A stretch of DNA of 64,000 nt from Allium sativum (Eukaryota; Streptophyta; Magnoliopsida; Asparagales; Amaryllidaceae), in assembly GCA_030737875.1 (NCBI GenBank), contig CM060922.1, positions 304,101,456 to 304,165,455 of the forward strand, read 5' to 3'. The translations under genes were made by a program, and so were the position numbers. Shown piece after piece: positions 48,330-59,844 of the stretch. Numbering within the stretch: position 1 is the stretch's first letter; the number at the start of each line of letters is the position of its first letter. The notes below the pieces were generated by a model. It was not told the DNA's origin, did no database searches, and worked only from the letters and a program-made list of their open reading frames with translations.

Positions 48330-50618
48330 AAGTGAAAACGATATGGAAATCATTGAATGAACTATATTTATATAAATATATAAATATAAATAAAATTAAA
48401 ACGAAACGGAGCCGTGCAGTTCGTATTTTGAAACCGTGATTTCAAACAACTAGTGCGGGAAATCCGACCATTGGATTTTCCCGGAATCTCAACCGTCGGG
48501 TTCGCCTTGGAAATATCTTCCCAACGGCACCAACCTTGTAAAAATCCAACGGTTGGATTGTCTGGAATGTTTAAATCAAATCTGATGAAAAACAGTGCCA
48601 GAAGCGATTATATTTATATATATATATAATTATATATTTAATCGAATAACGACGCTGCAGTTCGTATTTTGAAATCAAAACTTCAAACGATTGTACCGGG
48701 AGATCCGACCGTCGGATTTTCCCGAAACTAGAACCGTTGGATTCGTTTTGTAAAGACCTTCCTAATGATGTAAATTTTTTGAAGATCCAACGGTTAGATT
48801 TTCAGATATGTGTAAATCAAATCTGAAGAAAAACAGCGCCACGGCCGCTTTATGGCCCGAAGCGTCGTTTTGAATAAATATGCTATTTTAAAATAAATAA
48901 AAATAGCGATAAATCATTATAAAATATCATAAACGATATGGAATGGAAATAAACTGAATTTGCTCGATTTATGTTGTATTTGATGGTTGAATGTGTTTGG
49001 TGTGAAAATTACATTAAAGAACACAATTGGTGTTGTCGAATAATTTAACCATTGAAATAAATTGATTTGAAATTCTAAAAATACGTGAATCATTTGAAAA
49101 GGCCAAGTTAATTCTCATTTCAAATAATTGACCGACGATTGAAATTCGAAGATGAAGACGACGGTCGAAGACCGGAGATCTTCACCTCGTTTGGATGGTA
49201 ACCGAGGTCCTGATTGGGAGGCATCCCGAAATATGGATAATGAGTGGTGATCGTCCAGACGTGTGTGGTGATCGAAGAGTTTGCGAGGTATTTAGTGCCT
49301 CCGGTTTCGTTCAGACCCAGAACGGACTTGTAAATGGACTGTGTGTCTGACATAGGATTTATCATGTGTGGCATGCTAAGATGCAGTGATCAGGACTTCT
49401 GTTGAAAAGCCAAGTCTTGTGGTGATGATCAAAGCACCGCCTGTGTGGCGTAGCTTTGTGTATAACGTAAATTCGCGAGCCTCACACCCCGGTATGAACC
49501 TAAAACGGGAGAGGACATCAGGGAGGGCCTGCGTTTCTTTCTAGCTAGGGTGGTGTCAGTGACCTACCAGCCCTGACATTTATATACTTTTCACCTATGT
49601 GGTTGTTGCTGTTGCGAGGCGCCTCGGTTTGATCGGACGATCCGGGTCCGATGGAGTCATTCGTTGGCTCATTTACACCCCAAAGGGTGGGGAAACGCAG
49701 TGTTCAGGAATTTTAATCCACATCGGTGGACCGGCCCTGACGATCCAAGGGTCACTCGAGCTCTGATCCTAAGGGGCGGGCTAGAGCGTCTCGAATTCGG
49801 TAAGGACTATCTTTTGCCTTGGTTCATGACGGAAATCCAATTTCCCAATACGACATCGTGCGATTTTGATTGTATATATATATGGCGACATGATATATGG
49901 TACCCATGCCGTCTATGATTAATAGTTATGATTTGAAACTGTTTCAAAACATATAAACACTAGCAATAATATCAAATGCCTTTGTTTTATTCGTATCAAG
50001 CATATTTTAGCCGTTATAAGGTAAAACTCTATCCTCCGGTTTGCGTTGCATTGTGTGATGGGAACTGAGTCTTATAACGGCATCATTTTTATAAAAAGCA
50101 TAGCGATGTTTAAAAGAAAGATTTGTTTTAAAGCACTGGCAATCCAATGGAGTAAACCCGTTCCACGAAAGTGGCGTGGTCCTGTGATTAGCCATATTAT
50201 ATATGTGTTGAGTAGATTTCTCATACCAGTCCCATGACTGACTCGTAGTTTGTATCACTTTCAAACTCGGGTGCCCCTTTTTCTACATGGGCAGCCTTGT
50301 ATTCAGGTTTAGCTGGTTCTTTCTGGATAGCTGGAGCTGAAGATGGATTCTATCATTTATTTCTTTTTATGCTGTTCAGCTCCGATTGTACATATTTTGT
50401 TTATTTCCGCTGTAGACATTTATGTATAGCTGAACTGTATTTGTACTAAGTAAGATCCTGTATACTGTGTAACTCTGATGATTACTTTTATCCAGTATAT
50501 TGTGTTGTTCATTATATGGTGTATTTATTTAATTCTGTTCTGCTATTATCTGTTTCTGTGTTATATTCCTAAGATAACCCTTGTTTCCGTCTGAACGGGA
50601 TTTCAGGTCGTCTCAACG

Positions 50619-50630
50619 TGGTATCAGAGC
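50619..50630 (+). other. Primer-binding site of element C (initiator tRNA-Met)
   Basis: TGGTATCAGAGC three bases after the CTCA end of the 5' LTR. Confidence 0.93.
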
Positions 50631-50992
50631 TTTGGTTAAGCTTAGTTCTGGAATATAACATTTGAACGAACTCGTCAGAAATAGAACCAGTAGTGTTCTA
50701 GGATGGGTAACTCTATACAGATAGGATCAGCAATATCCTAGTATGAGTATAGCAGAATCAGAACAACTCGTTAGAGATGGGGTCAGAAGTGCCTCAGAAC
50801 GAGTCGAGAGTAATATGTTTTTAAATAACGTATTTGTGATTATATATATATATATAGTCTGGTTTTAGAAATATAATTTTTGAATATATAAAAGATATAT
50901 ATTTGAAAAGTTAAAAAGGTTAAAACAATTGGATTGGTTGTTGTGTTGTGTGATTGTAGATTTATCAAACCACTTTCGACTTTATTCCTTTT

Positions 50993-51022
50993 CGGGGACG
51001 AAAAGTTTTAAGTGGGGGAGAT
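50993..51022 (+). other. Polypurine tract of element C
   Basis: CGGGGACGAAAAG is followed by AAGTGGGGGAGAT immediately before the TG of the 3' LTR at 51023. Confidence 0.88.
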
Positions 51023-52349
51023 TGTAACGACCCAGAAAATCTGAACCAATTTAAAAATTTTAAATTGTCTAAAATAATGGATTTAAAATATTTAAAATAG
51101 ATATTTTAAATAATGGCGATGAAAACTGAGTTTGAATCGACATTTGAAAACGAATATAATTAATTATAATTATATATAGAATTGAAAATAGCGCGGTAGT
51201 TCGATAATTCGATTTCAAACTTCAATTGAACATACCGGGTGCAAAACAATCCGGATTTTAGTGAAACCAAAAATAATGGAATCTAATTGATAATATCTTT
51301 CCAACGAATCTGACCAATCGAAATTTGATAGCGGGAATCAAAAGATATGTCCAGTTGAAAATTCTGAATAGTCGCTATGGAATTCAGGCCCTTAAAAATG
51401 GACATTTTGCAAATGACCTCGGAATTCGACGAAACCACTTTTGTTGGGTCCGTGATGTAAAGTTATTGCTAGATTCCAAATTTCATAATTTTTCGAATCA
51501 ATATGTGAGCATGGCAAAGGAAAACGCGTTTGACCAGTTTCCGTTGATTTTAATCGACTGGAAATTGGCCATTTTTCAAACGGTCTCAGAATTCGACGAA
51601 ACTAGTTTTGTTAGGACCGTATCGTCAATACGAAGCTAGAAAATATTTTTCTGGAATTTTTCTAGTTAGTATGTGACCCCGGTAAGTTGAAATGTACGCT
51701 TAAAATTCAATATAGTGATTTAAATGTAAATTCAACGGAAACTGATTGTAACGATCAAATCAGCTTGCGATACATATCCCATTGTGTTCGGAATGGGGGT
51801 AAAACGCTATGGATGGCAGGCGGTGGGCCTCGTTTAGAGGTCGTATGTAAAAGTCAACTTTTTGCAAAATTAAATAAAAAAAAAAATTTTAATTCCCTCC
51901 CTTTTATCTTTCGTTTTGGCCCCCCCCCCCTTCAAAATTAAATCGCTCAGAAGAAAAAAAAAAAAGAGAAAAGAAGAAGGATGGAGCAGCAGCGACGCCA
52001 CCGCCCTGACGACCGCCGAACCCCCCCCCCCCCCCCCCACCACCACCACCACGCGCCGATCCAGCTCCTCCCCCTCGCGACGCATCCCCCCCCCCCTCGT
52101 CGAATCAAATCGAGCAGCCCCCCTGAAGCATCGACGCCACCACCACCGAAGACCACTGCCTGCCGCCGATGTCTTCTTTTTCCCCTCCTTCTTCGCAGGT
52201 TAAAAGTAAGTATTTTATTTTTATTTTAATTCTTTAAAATCTGGTTTCGATTTTAGGGCTTAAACTGATTTCGGTTTTAGGGTTTAAAACTAATTTCGAT
52301 TTTAGGGTTTAAAAACTGAATTTTTAAAAAGGTTTTAAACTGATTTTAA

Positions 52350-52535
52350 AAAGAATTTAAAACAGATTTTTGAAAAGAATTTAAAACAGATTTTTGAAAG
52401 GTTTTAAAACAGATTTTTGAAAAGGTTTTAAAACAGATTTTTGAAAAGGTTTTAAAACAGATTTTTTTGAAAGATTTAAAACAGATTTTTTGAAAGATTT
52501 AAAAACTGATTTTTAAAAAAGGTTTTAAAAGATTT
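52350..52535 (+). repeat. ~24-bp tandem repeats in element C 3' LTR
   Basis: Copy of the array at 46306-46495. Confidence 0.85.
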
Positions 52536-52861
52536 GAATTTTAAAAAGTAAAAGATTTAAACTTTAAAAAGTAAAAGATTTAAAACTTTAAAAAGAAAAG
52601 ATTTGATCTTTAAAATGGAAAAGGCGGAATCTATATTTTTGAAATTCGATTTTTATATATTGAATAGCGAAGTCAAAATTCGATTTTTATATATTGAATA
52701 ACATAGTAAAAATTCGATTTTTACATATGTAGAGAATACGGGCAACGAAGCGACAAAAGGCGAGATTGGCGAAGATTTCTAAAGGAAGAGTCGTAGTTGG
52801 ATAGCTATTGGTGAGATTTCTGATTTAAAAATATATATATGTGTGTGAAATGAAAGTGAAT

Positions 52862-52863
<2 letters not shown>

Positions 52864-52918
<55 letters not shown>
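52864..52918. repeat. Expanded (TA)n in element C 3' LTR
   Basis: A pure TA run of ~27 units. The equivalent tract in the 5' LTR (46819-46844) is about half as long and interrupted, so one copy changed length after insertion. Confidence 0.95.
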
Positions 52919-52919
<1 letters not shown>

Positions 52920-53304
52920 GCCCCTCGTCCACAAACCATGGACGATATTTATTGATTGAAATTGTTGTGAAAATTGATTGATAGTGAATGATTGTTTGGG
53001 ATTGTTTGTGATTGATATTGGTTGATTGTGGTTGAAAAATACCCATTTGTGGTTGAGAAATATTTGGTTGAAACCACATAGGATTAGTTTGTGGAAATGA
53101 AATAAATATATACATGCCGCCTGCGTGCGAACTAGATGCATGATCCCCATTGTCAAAAACCGCGAGGTTTTAAGGTAGAGCGAGGAGCCGTACTAGGGAC
53201 GGTCCCGGTTTTAACTACCCTGCCGTTATGCTGCCGAAATTTTGAATAATATTCGTGTGTTTGAATTATTTTCATATGCTTAAACTATATTTATTCATTG
53301 AATA

Positions 53305-53812
53305 GAAAACATTCATGTGTTGAATTGATATTCATTCGTTGATTAGAAATTCATGTATTGAATGTTATTCATATTTTGAAATAAATTGTTTGATAATAAA
53401 AATCACTTTTTATCTATATATAGAAACTATAGAAAACATTCATGTGTTGAATTGATATTCATTCGTTGATTAGAAATTCATGTGTTGAATGGTATTCATA
53501 TTTTGAAATAAATTGTTTGATAATAAAAATCACTTTTTATCTATATATAGAAACTATAGAAAACATTCATGTGTTGAATTGATATTTATTCGTTGATTAG
53601 AAATTCATGTGTTGAATGATATTCATATTTTGGAATAAATTGTTTGATAATAAAAATCACCTTTTATCTATATATAAGAACTATAGAAAACATTCATGTG
53701 TTGAATTGAAATTCATTCGTTGATTAGAAATTCATGTGTTGAATGGTATTCACATTTTGAAATAAATTGTTGGATAATAAAAATCACCTTTTATCGACTA
53801 TATGAACTGTGT
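53305..53812 (+). repeat. 127-bp tandem repeat, four copies (element C 3' LTR)
   Basis: Units start at 53305, 53432, 53559 and 53686, again exactly 127 bp apart, matching copy for copy the array at 47231-47738. Confidence 0.95.
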
Positions 53813-54204
53813 AAAATAATCTCGTTTTAAAGAAATTGTTTTATGATAAAAATCCTATTTTTATCACCAATATGAAGTATATCAAATAATAGTGTTTTGA
53901 AATGAATCGTTTTACAATAAAAATCACATTTTTATTGTATGCATGAATCGTTGAAATGTGAAGTGTTAAAAATAGCCACTTGTTCAAAAATAAACATGTA
54001 TGAGTTGAAATATTCAGTAGGTAGCTAATGAAATGATTTGCACCTATTTATGTAACATTAGAATGAATGGTTTTTTTAAACCAAATAGAAATCAAATATG
54101 AAGTCGAATAGAAAATGATAAATAATAAGAACAGTATATATATGTATATGCATATTCATTGAACAGGTTATAGCAAAGGGGCTAGAGAAGAGGAATAAAA
54201 TTTT

Positions 54205-54403
54205 GTGCCCGACAAATAGGTACACATTTACTGTTTTGTTTGGGTGATGATTTTATGAGCCTGTTGGCTAGCCGCTTGGCCTTTTCCTTTTCTTTTTGAG
54301 ATTAGAAGGACCGGGAAAGCTATTTGCAATTTCCCGATGCTCCCGGTGCAGGGGATGTTATGGCGAAATTTTCCAAAATTTTAAGGTGTTAGAAAAATAT
54401 TTG
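54205..54403 (+). other. Interior-related segment inside the C 3' LTR
   Basis: 3' LTR copy of 48131-48329. Its presence in both LTRs shows that it was already part of the LTR when C was last replicated, not a later insertion. Confidence 0.75.
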
Positions 54404-56699
54404 AAGTGAAAACGATATGGAAATCATTGAATGAACTATATTTATATAGATATATAAATATAAATAAAATTAAAACGAAACGGAGCCGTGCAGTTCGTAT
54501 TTTGAAACCGTGATTTCAAACAACTAGTGCGGGAAATCCGACCATTGGATTTTCCCGAAATCTCAACCGTCGGGTTCGCCTTGGAAATATCTTCCCAACG
54601 GCACCAACCTTGTAAAAATCCAACGGTTGGATTGTCTGGAATGTTTAAATCAAATCTGATGAAAAACAGCGCCAGAAGCGATTATATTTATATATATATA
54701 TATAAATATAATTATATATTTAATCGAATAACGACGCTGCAGTTCGTATTTTGAAATCAAAACTTCAAACGATTGTACCGGGAGATCCGACCGTCGGATT
54801 TTCCCGAAACTGGAACCATTGGATTCGTTTTGAAAAGACCTTTCTAATGATGTAAATTTTGTGAAGATCCAACGGTTAGATTTTCAGATATGTGTAAATC
54901 AAATCTGAAGAAAAACAGCGCCACGGCCGCTTTATGGCCCGAAGCGTCGTTTTGAATAAATAGGCTATTTTAAAATAAATAAAAATAGCGATAAATCATT
55001 ATAAAATATCATAAACGATATGGAATGGAAATAAACTGAATTTGCTCGATTTATGTTGTATTTGATGGTTGAATGTGTTTGGTGTGAAAATTACATTAAA
55101 GAACACAATTGGTGTTGTCGAATAATTTAACCATTGAAATAAATTGATTTGAAATTCTAAAAATACGTGAATCATTTGAAAAGGCCGAGTTAATTCTCAT
55201 TTCAAATAATTGACCAACGATTGAAATTCGAAGATGAAGATGACGGTCGAAGACCGGAGATCTTCACCTCGTTTGGATGGTAACCGAGGTCCTGATTGGG
55301 AGGCATCCCGAAATATGGATAATGAGTGGTGATCGTCCAGACGTGCGTGGTGATCGAAGGGTTTGCGAGGTATTTAGTGCCTCCGGTTTCGTTCAGACCC
55401 AGAACGGACTTGTAAATGGACTGTGTGTCTGACATAGGATTTATCCTATGTGGCATGCTAAGATGCAGTGATCAAGACTTCTGTTGAAAAGCCAAGTCTT
55501 GTGGTGATGATCAAAGCACCGCCTGTGTGGCGTAGCTTTGTGTATAACGTAAATTCGCGAGCCTCACACCCCGGTATGAACCTAAAACGGGAGAGGACAT
55601 CAGGGAGGGCCTGCGTTTCTTTCTAGCTAGGGTGGTGTCAGTGACCTACCAGCCCTGACATTTATATACTTTTCACCTATGTGGTTGTTGCTGTTGCGAG
55701 GCGCCTCGGTTTGATCGGACGATCCGGGTCCGATGGAGTCATTCGTTGGCTCATTTACACCCCAAAGGGTAGGGAAACGCAGTGTTCAGGAATTTTAATC
55801 CACATCGGTGGACCGGCCCTGACGATCCAAGGGTCACTCAAGCTCTGATCCTGAGGGGCGGGCTAGAGCGTCTCGAATTCGGTAAGGACTATCTTTTGCC
55901 TTGGTTCATGACGGAAATCCAATTTCCCAATACGACATCGTGCGGTTTTGATTGTATATATATATATGGCGACATGATATATGGTACCCATGCCGTCTAT
56001 GATTAATAGTTATGATTTGAAACCATTTCAAAACATATAAACACTAGCAATAATATCAAATGCCTTTGTTTTATTCGTATCAAGCATATTTTAGCCGTTA
56101 TAAGGTAAAACTCTATCCTCCGGTTTGCGTTGCATTGTGTGATGGGAACTGAGTCTTATAACGGCATCATTTTTATAAAAAGCATAGCGATGTTTAAAAG
56201 AAAGATTTGTTTTAAAGCACTGGCAATCCAATGGAGTAAACCCGTTCCACGAAAGTGGCGTGGTCCTGTGATTAGCCATATTATATATGTGTTGAGTAGA
56301 TTTCTCATACCAGTCCCATGACTGACTCGTAGTTTGTTTCACTTTCAAACTCGGGTGCCCCTTTTTCTACACGGGCAGCCTTGTATTCAGGTTTAGCTGG
56401 TTCTTTCTGGATAGCTGGAGCTGAAGATGGATTCTATCATTTATTTCTTTTTATGCTGTTCAGCTCCTATTGTACATATTTTGTTTATTTCCGCTGTAGA
56501 CATTTATGTATAGCTGAACTGTATTTGTACTAAGTAAGATCCTGTATACTGTGTAACTCTGATGATTACTTTTATCCAGTATATTGTGTTGTTCATTATA
56601 TGGTGTATTTATTAATTTCTGTTCTGCTATTATCTGTTTCTGTGTTATATTCCAAAGATAACCCTTGTTTCCGTATGAACGGGATTTCGGGTCATCTCA

Positions 56700-59309
56700 G
56701 TATCCGAATGGGGTGCACTAGTTGTGTTTGTGACCAAGGCTGATGGATTGTTGCGATTATATATGGATTATCGTGAGATGAATAAGGTGACCAAAAAAGA
56801 ACAAGTAACCTATTGCTGAGATTTGATGACTTATTTGATCAGCTTCACAAAGCCAAGGTGTGTTCCCAAATGGATTTGGCGACGGGATTTCACCAACTAA
56901 AAGTGGCTAGAATAGTGTGTCAGAATCCTCTTTTAGGACACCATCCGAATTTTATGAGTGGTTGGTGTTGCCATTTGGATTGACTAACACGTCCGCATAC
57001 TTTGTGGATGATATATTGGTTTATTTCATGATTGAGAGGAACATAGACACACTTTAGGATTGTTTTGGAAATCTCACGGAAACATTAGCTAAGGCTAAGT
57101 TTTCAAAGTGTCACTTCTAGAAGGATGAAGTGAGGTTCTTGGGTCATATCATATCGAGACAAGGAATAGCGATAGATCCCGCTAAGGTGGCAGCAATTCA
57201 GGATTGGGGTTGACCTACTATTGCAACGGATGTTAGACGTTTCCTTGGTTTGGCTAGATATTGTCGACAATTTATCAAGGATTTCTCTAAGATAGCTGCA
57301 CGATTAACAAAGAAGAATCAAATCTTCGCGTGGCATGCGAGGTGTGAGCAAGCTTTTGGAATTCTAAAGAAATACTAACGAGTGCTCCTGTATTGACTAT
57401 TCCGAGTGAGAATGAAGAGATGGTGGTATACACCGATGCATGTGGCACCGGACTTGGAGTGGTGCTAATGCAGAAGGATAGGGTTGTGGCTTATGCGAGC
57501 CGACAATTGAAGAAACATGAAAGAAATTACCTAACTAACGATTTAGAGTTAGCGACGATAATGTTTTCTCTGAAGATTTGGAGGTATTACTTGTTAGGAG
57601 TTAGATTCGAGCTGTTTAAGGATTATAAGTCATTGAATTATCTTTTCTTCCAGAAGGATTTGAATCTTAGGCAGCAGCGATGGTCAGAGTTTTAGGCGTC
57701 ATACGATTTTGGAATACCTTATACTCCGGGAAAAGGTAACGCAGTGCCCGGTGCATTAAGTTGAAGACATGTGAGCTTGGGAGCCATGTTTTTGGAATGC
57801 AAGCATCTTGAATATTTGGCCAGGTTTGATTTTAGACCTCATTGTGACCTCATTGTGAGTTGGAGCTCGAGATGTTAGCAAGCTTATCAATTAGACTGAC
57901 TCTCATTGAAAGGATTAGCGAAGGACAAAAGCGAGTTGAGAAGCTTTTGGAAATCATTTGGAGATTAGAGATGAGGGTCGACCCTAAGGAAATTAAGGAT
58001 TCATAAGTGATCGAGATGGTTGGCTTCGCAAGAATGGACGACCAATTGTTCCTGATATAGATGAGTTGAGAGATGAAGTTCTGAGGGAATATCATCACTC
58101 AAGATTAAGGATTTATTCAGGTGGTACTAATATATGAAACGAGTCCACTACTGTTAAGTTATAAAAAGAGATGTCGGGAAATTTATCTCAAAGTATATGA
58201 ACGATCAGCTGATTAAAGCTGAACAGAAGAAGCCAAGTTGTTTGTTATAGCCATTAGAAATCCCTACATGAAATGGGAACAAGTGTCAATATAATTTATT
58301 GATATATTATCTAGGACAAAGGAAGTAAATTATGGTATTTGGGATTTCGTGGATCGCTTGACTAAAAACGCAAGGTTTATTCCTATCAAATCGGGTAGGA
58401 CTACATCAAAGTTGGCTGATTTATATCTTAAGTGAATAGGTCGATTCCATTGAATTTCGAAGAGTACAGTTAGTGATCGAGATCCATTGTTTACCCGCGG
58501 ATTCTTGAAAACTTTGCAAGACACGTTGGGAACCGATCTATGTATTAGTACGGTTTATCATCTCTAGTCAAACTGAAAGTGTTAATCGAGTATTAGAAGA
58601 TCTTCCTAGAGCCTGTGCATTAGATTTTGGAGGATCGTGGGAAGATCATCTGCATTTGGTCATCTTACAATAACAACTACCAATCGAGTATTGTAACGAC
58701 ACCATATGAGGCGTTGTACAATAGACTATGTAATTCTCCATCTTGTTGATTGGAAACTGGCGAGAAGTTGGTATTTGGGCTCGAGATAATAACAGGAACG
58801 ATGGATAATATTAAGATCATTTGACAACAAATGAATACAACCCAAGATTGTCAGAAAAGTTATGCCGATAGCGACGAAAAGATATGGAATTCTTAGTTGG
58901 AGACTTGATATTTGTTAAGATTCGTATCTCTAGAATATTGTCCATTTTGGAAGCAAAGGAAATTTAGCTCCAATGTTTGTTGGATCATTTCCGATTGTCG
59001 AGCTTGTTGGAAAGCCGCTTATAGACTGGATTTACCTGAGAAGATGGCGAGTGTGCATAATGTGTTTCATGTGTCGTTTTTACAGAAGTTTGTGCACGAC
59101 TCGAATGTTGTGGTATCTCTCCTGAACAGTTTGAAGATTTATAGGTCGAGCCTAAAGTTTCCATGCCTTGCAAACTGCTTCGTACCGTACGGAGTGACCT
59201 AAAACAACTTAGAAGAAAGGTCGTCAAGGTAAAATGGAGAGAGGATGATGACAATTGCATGTGGGAAAACAGAAGAGAGTACGAAGTTGAACCATCCAGA
59301 ACACTTTAA
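56700..59309 (+). pseudogene. Element D reverse transcriptase, RNase H, integrase and chromodomain (broken)
   Basis: Reverse transcriptase resumes with SEWGALVVFVTKADG and DYREMNKVT (56769-56795), then FDDLFDQLHKAKV and LPFGLTN. FVDDILVY (57001-57024) keeps the catalytic Asp pair but follows LTNTSAY directly, so ~25 residues are deleted before it. FLGHIISRQGIAIDPAKV (57137-57190) follows. RNase H is an open 100-codon frame (57393-57695) with [16 protein letters not shown] and [10 protein letters not shown]. In integrase the HHCC finger is damaged, but FVDRLTKNARFIP (58347-58385) and VSDRDPLFT (58473-58499) keep two catalytic Asp positions. The end reads VFHVSFLQKFV and KVVKVKWREDDDNCMWENRR (59217-59276), a decayed chromodomain, with a stop at 59307. 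There are many stops and frameshifts. Confidence 0.85.
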
Positions 59310-59462
59310 GTGGTATGTCCCATGTATCGTATCTTACTTGTATTATTAGTGTTTCGCGTGGTAGATAAAACTTTGATTGCATGGAATGTTGGATGATAGA
59401 TTGGATGCTTGTGGATTGTAGACATGCGGAATACCTTTTTGCTTGTGTTTGCTTTGAATTTC

Positions 59463-59491
59463 GGGGACGGAATTCCTAAAGAGAGGGAGAA
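59463..59491 (+). other. Polypurine tract of element D
   Basis: GGGGACGGAATTCCTAAAG is followed by AGAGGGAGAA just before TGCAATGATT. This is the standard end of a plant chromovirus coding strand. Confidence 0.85.
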
Positions 59492-59819
59492 TGCAATGAT
59501 TTAAAGTACAAAGTTGAACCATTATGCACGCTTGTTTTACTATATGGACTATGATTTTGATAGGGATCGAATCAGGTGCTGAGTTCAGTCTCTTTGGATT
59601 GGAATGATAGTTTATGATTCCGTAGAGTGGTCATATGAAGGATTTGGTTCAGCGGTTTGGGAGGAATCGCTGTTTTAAATTTTAGATTCCGGTAAGTAGA
59701 CTGATTAGTAACTAATAGGATGATTAGCTAAGTCCATAAGACTAATGGCCTATAGATATAAATAAGGCAGTTTGGGGAGAGAAAAGGAGTGTATCTCTTT
59801 ATTCTAACTTTAGGTTAGA
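59492..59819 (+). repeat. Element D 3' LTR, truncated by element E
   Basis: Starts TGCAATGATT right after the purine tract. It carries a TATA box (GATATAAATAAGG, 59755-59767) about 265 bp in, so the visible part is U3 and the beginning of R. It stops at 59819 where the LTR of E begins. No partner 5' LTR is visible, so its full length is unknown. Confidence 0.65.
59755..59767 (+). promoter_or_regulatory. TATA box of element D LTR
   Basis: GATATAAATAAGG lies in an otherwise mixed-composition stretch, at a typical distance from the LTR start for a short plant gypsy LTR. Inference from sequence only. Confidence 0.5.
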
Positions 59820-59844
59820 TGTAATGACCCGGATTTTCAGCGAC

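Larger units (their letters stand above)
44984..50615 (+). repeat. Element C 5' LTR (5632 bp)
   Basis: In order it contains: U3 with two CGACGAAAC modules (45378-45418, 45544-45585); poly-C and CT-rich leader-like DNA (45870-46145); a splice-donor-like GTAAGT (46154); three telomere-motif-like TTTTAGGGTTTAAA units (46197-46270); a ~24-bp repeat array (46306-46495); a TA microsatellite (46819-46844); 127-bp tandem repeats (47231-47738); a segment related to the interiors of A and B (48131-48329); two U3-like modules (48411-48840); and a GC-richer terminal part (49130-50615). No credible gene is present; a Pro/His-rich frame near 46000 comes from poly-C. Confidence 0.92.
50616..51022 (+). other. 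Interior of element C (407 bp, non-coding)
   Basis: Begins with a 3-base spacer and the primer site, then ~200 bp rich in AG-containing short repeats (for example GAACTCGTCAGAAATAGAAC and GAACAACTCGTTAGAGATGG). AT-rich DNA with a TA run near 50845 follows, then TTCGGGGACGAAAAG and the purine tract. No ORF of note. It appears to hold little more than signals for priming and perhaps packaging. Confidence 0.9.
44984..56699 (+). mobile_element. Element C: giant-LTR retrotransposon with a 407-bp interior
   Basis: Two ~5.65-kb direct repeats (44984-50615 and 51023-56699) flank only 407 bp. That interior has a primer site at its left end and a purine tract at its right end, as a complete LTR retrotransposon requires. 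The LTRs start TGTAACGACCC and end CTCA. Flanks atatc (44979-44983) and gtatc (56700-56704) are a 4-of-5 target duplication, and the reverse transcriptase of D reads across the empty site. LTR divergence is about 1% in a sampled 860 bp. It encodes no proteins. Confidence 0.93.
51023..56699 (+). repeat. Element C 3' LTR (5677 bp)
   Basis: Full-length partner of 44984-50615, with every internal landmark in the same order: splice-donor-like GTAAGT at 52206, telomere-motif-like units 52243-52312, interior-like segment 54205-54403. Length differences come mainly from poly-C runs (51918, 52020, 52085) and an expanded TA tract (52864-52918, against ~26 bp in the 5' LTR). Confidence 0.92.
44161..59819 (+). 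mobile_element. Element D: decayed Ty3/gypsy (chromovirus-type) retrotransposon, split by element C
   Basis: Plus-strand gag zinc knuckle, protease and start of reverse transcriptase (44161-44983) continue after element C with the rest of reverse transcriptase, RNase H, integrase and a chromodomain-like end (56700-59309). A purine tract (59463-59491) and a partial 3' LTR (59492-59819) follow. The 5' LTR and most of gag are missing. Domain order and the C-terminal W-containing segment before a GGGGACGGAAT motif fit the Tekay/Del type of chromoviruses. It is heavily mutated and cannot be active. Confidence 0.85.

Noticed and set aside
50619..50630. tRNA-like match (TGGTATCAGAGC)
   Set aside because: Only the 12-base primer-site complement is present, with no tRNA body. 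It is a retroelement primer site.
51916..52229. Proline/histidine-rich ORFs near poly-C in the C LTR
   Set aside because: They come from homopolymer C and CCA runs that vary in length between the two LTRs, which shifts the frame.
52779..53156. 125-codon minus-strand ORF, related to 46759-47082
   Set aside because: Its length depends on the TA microsatellite. It is antisense in an LTR, with no domain.
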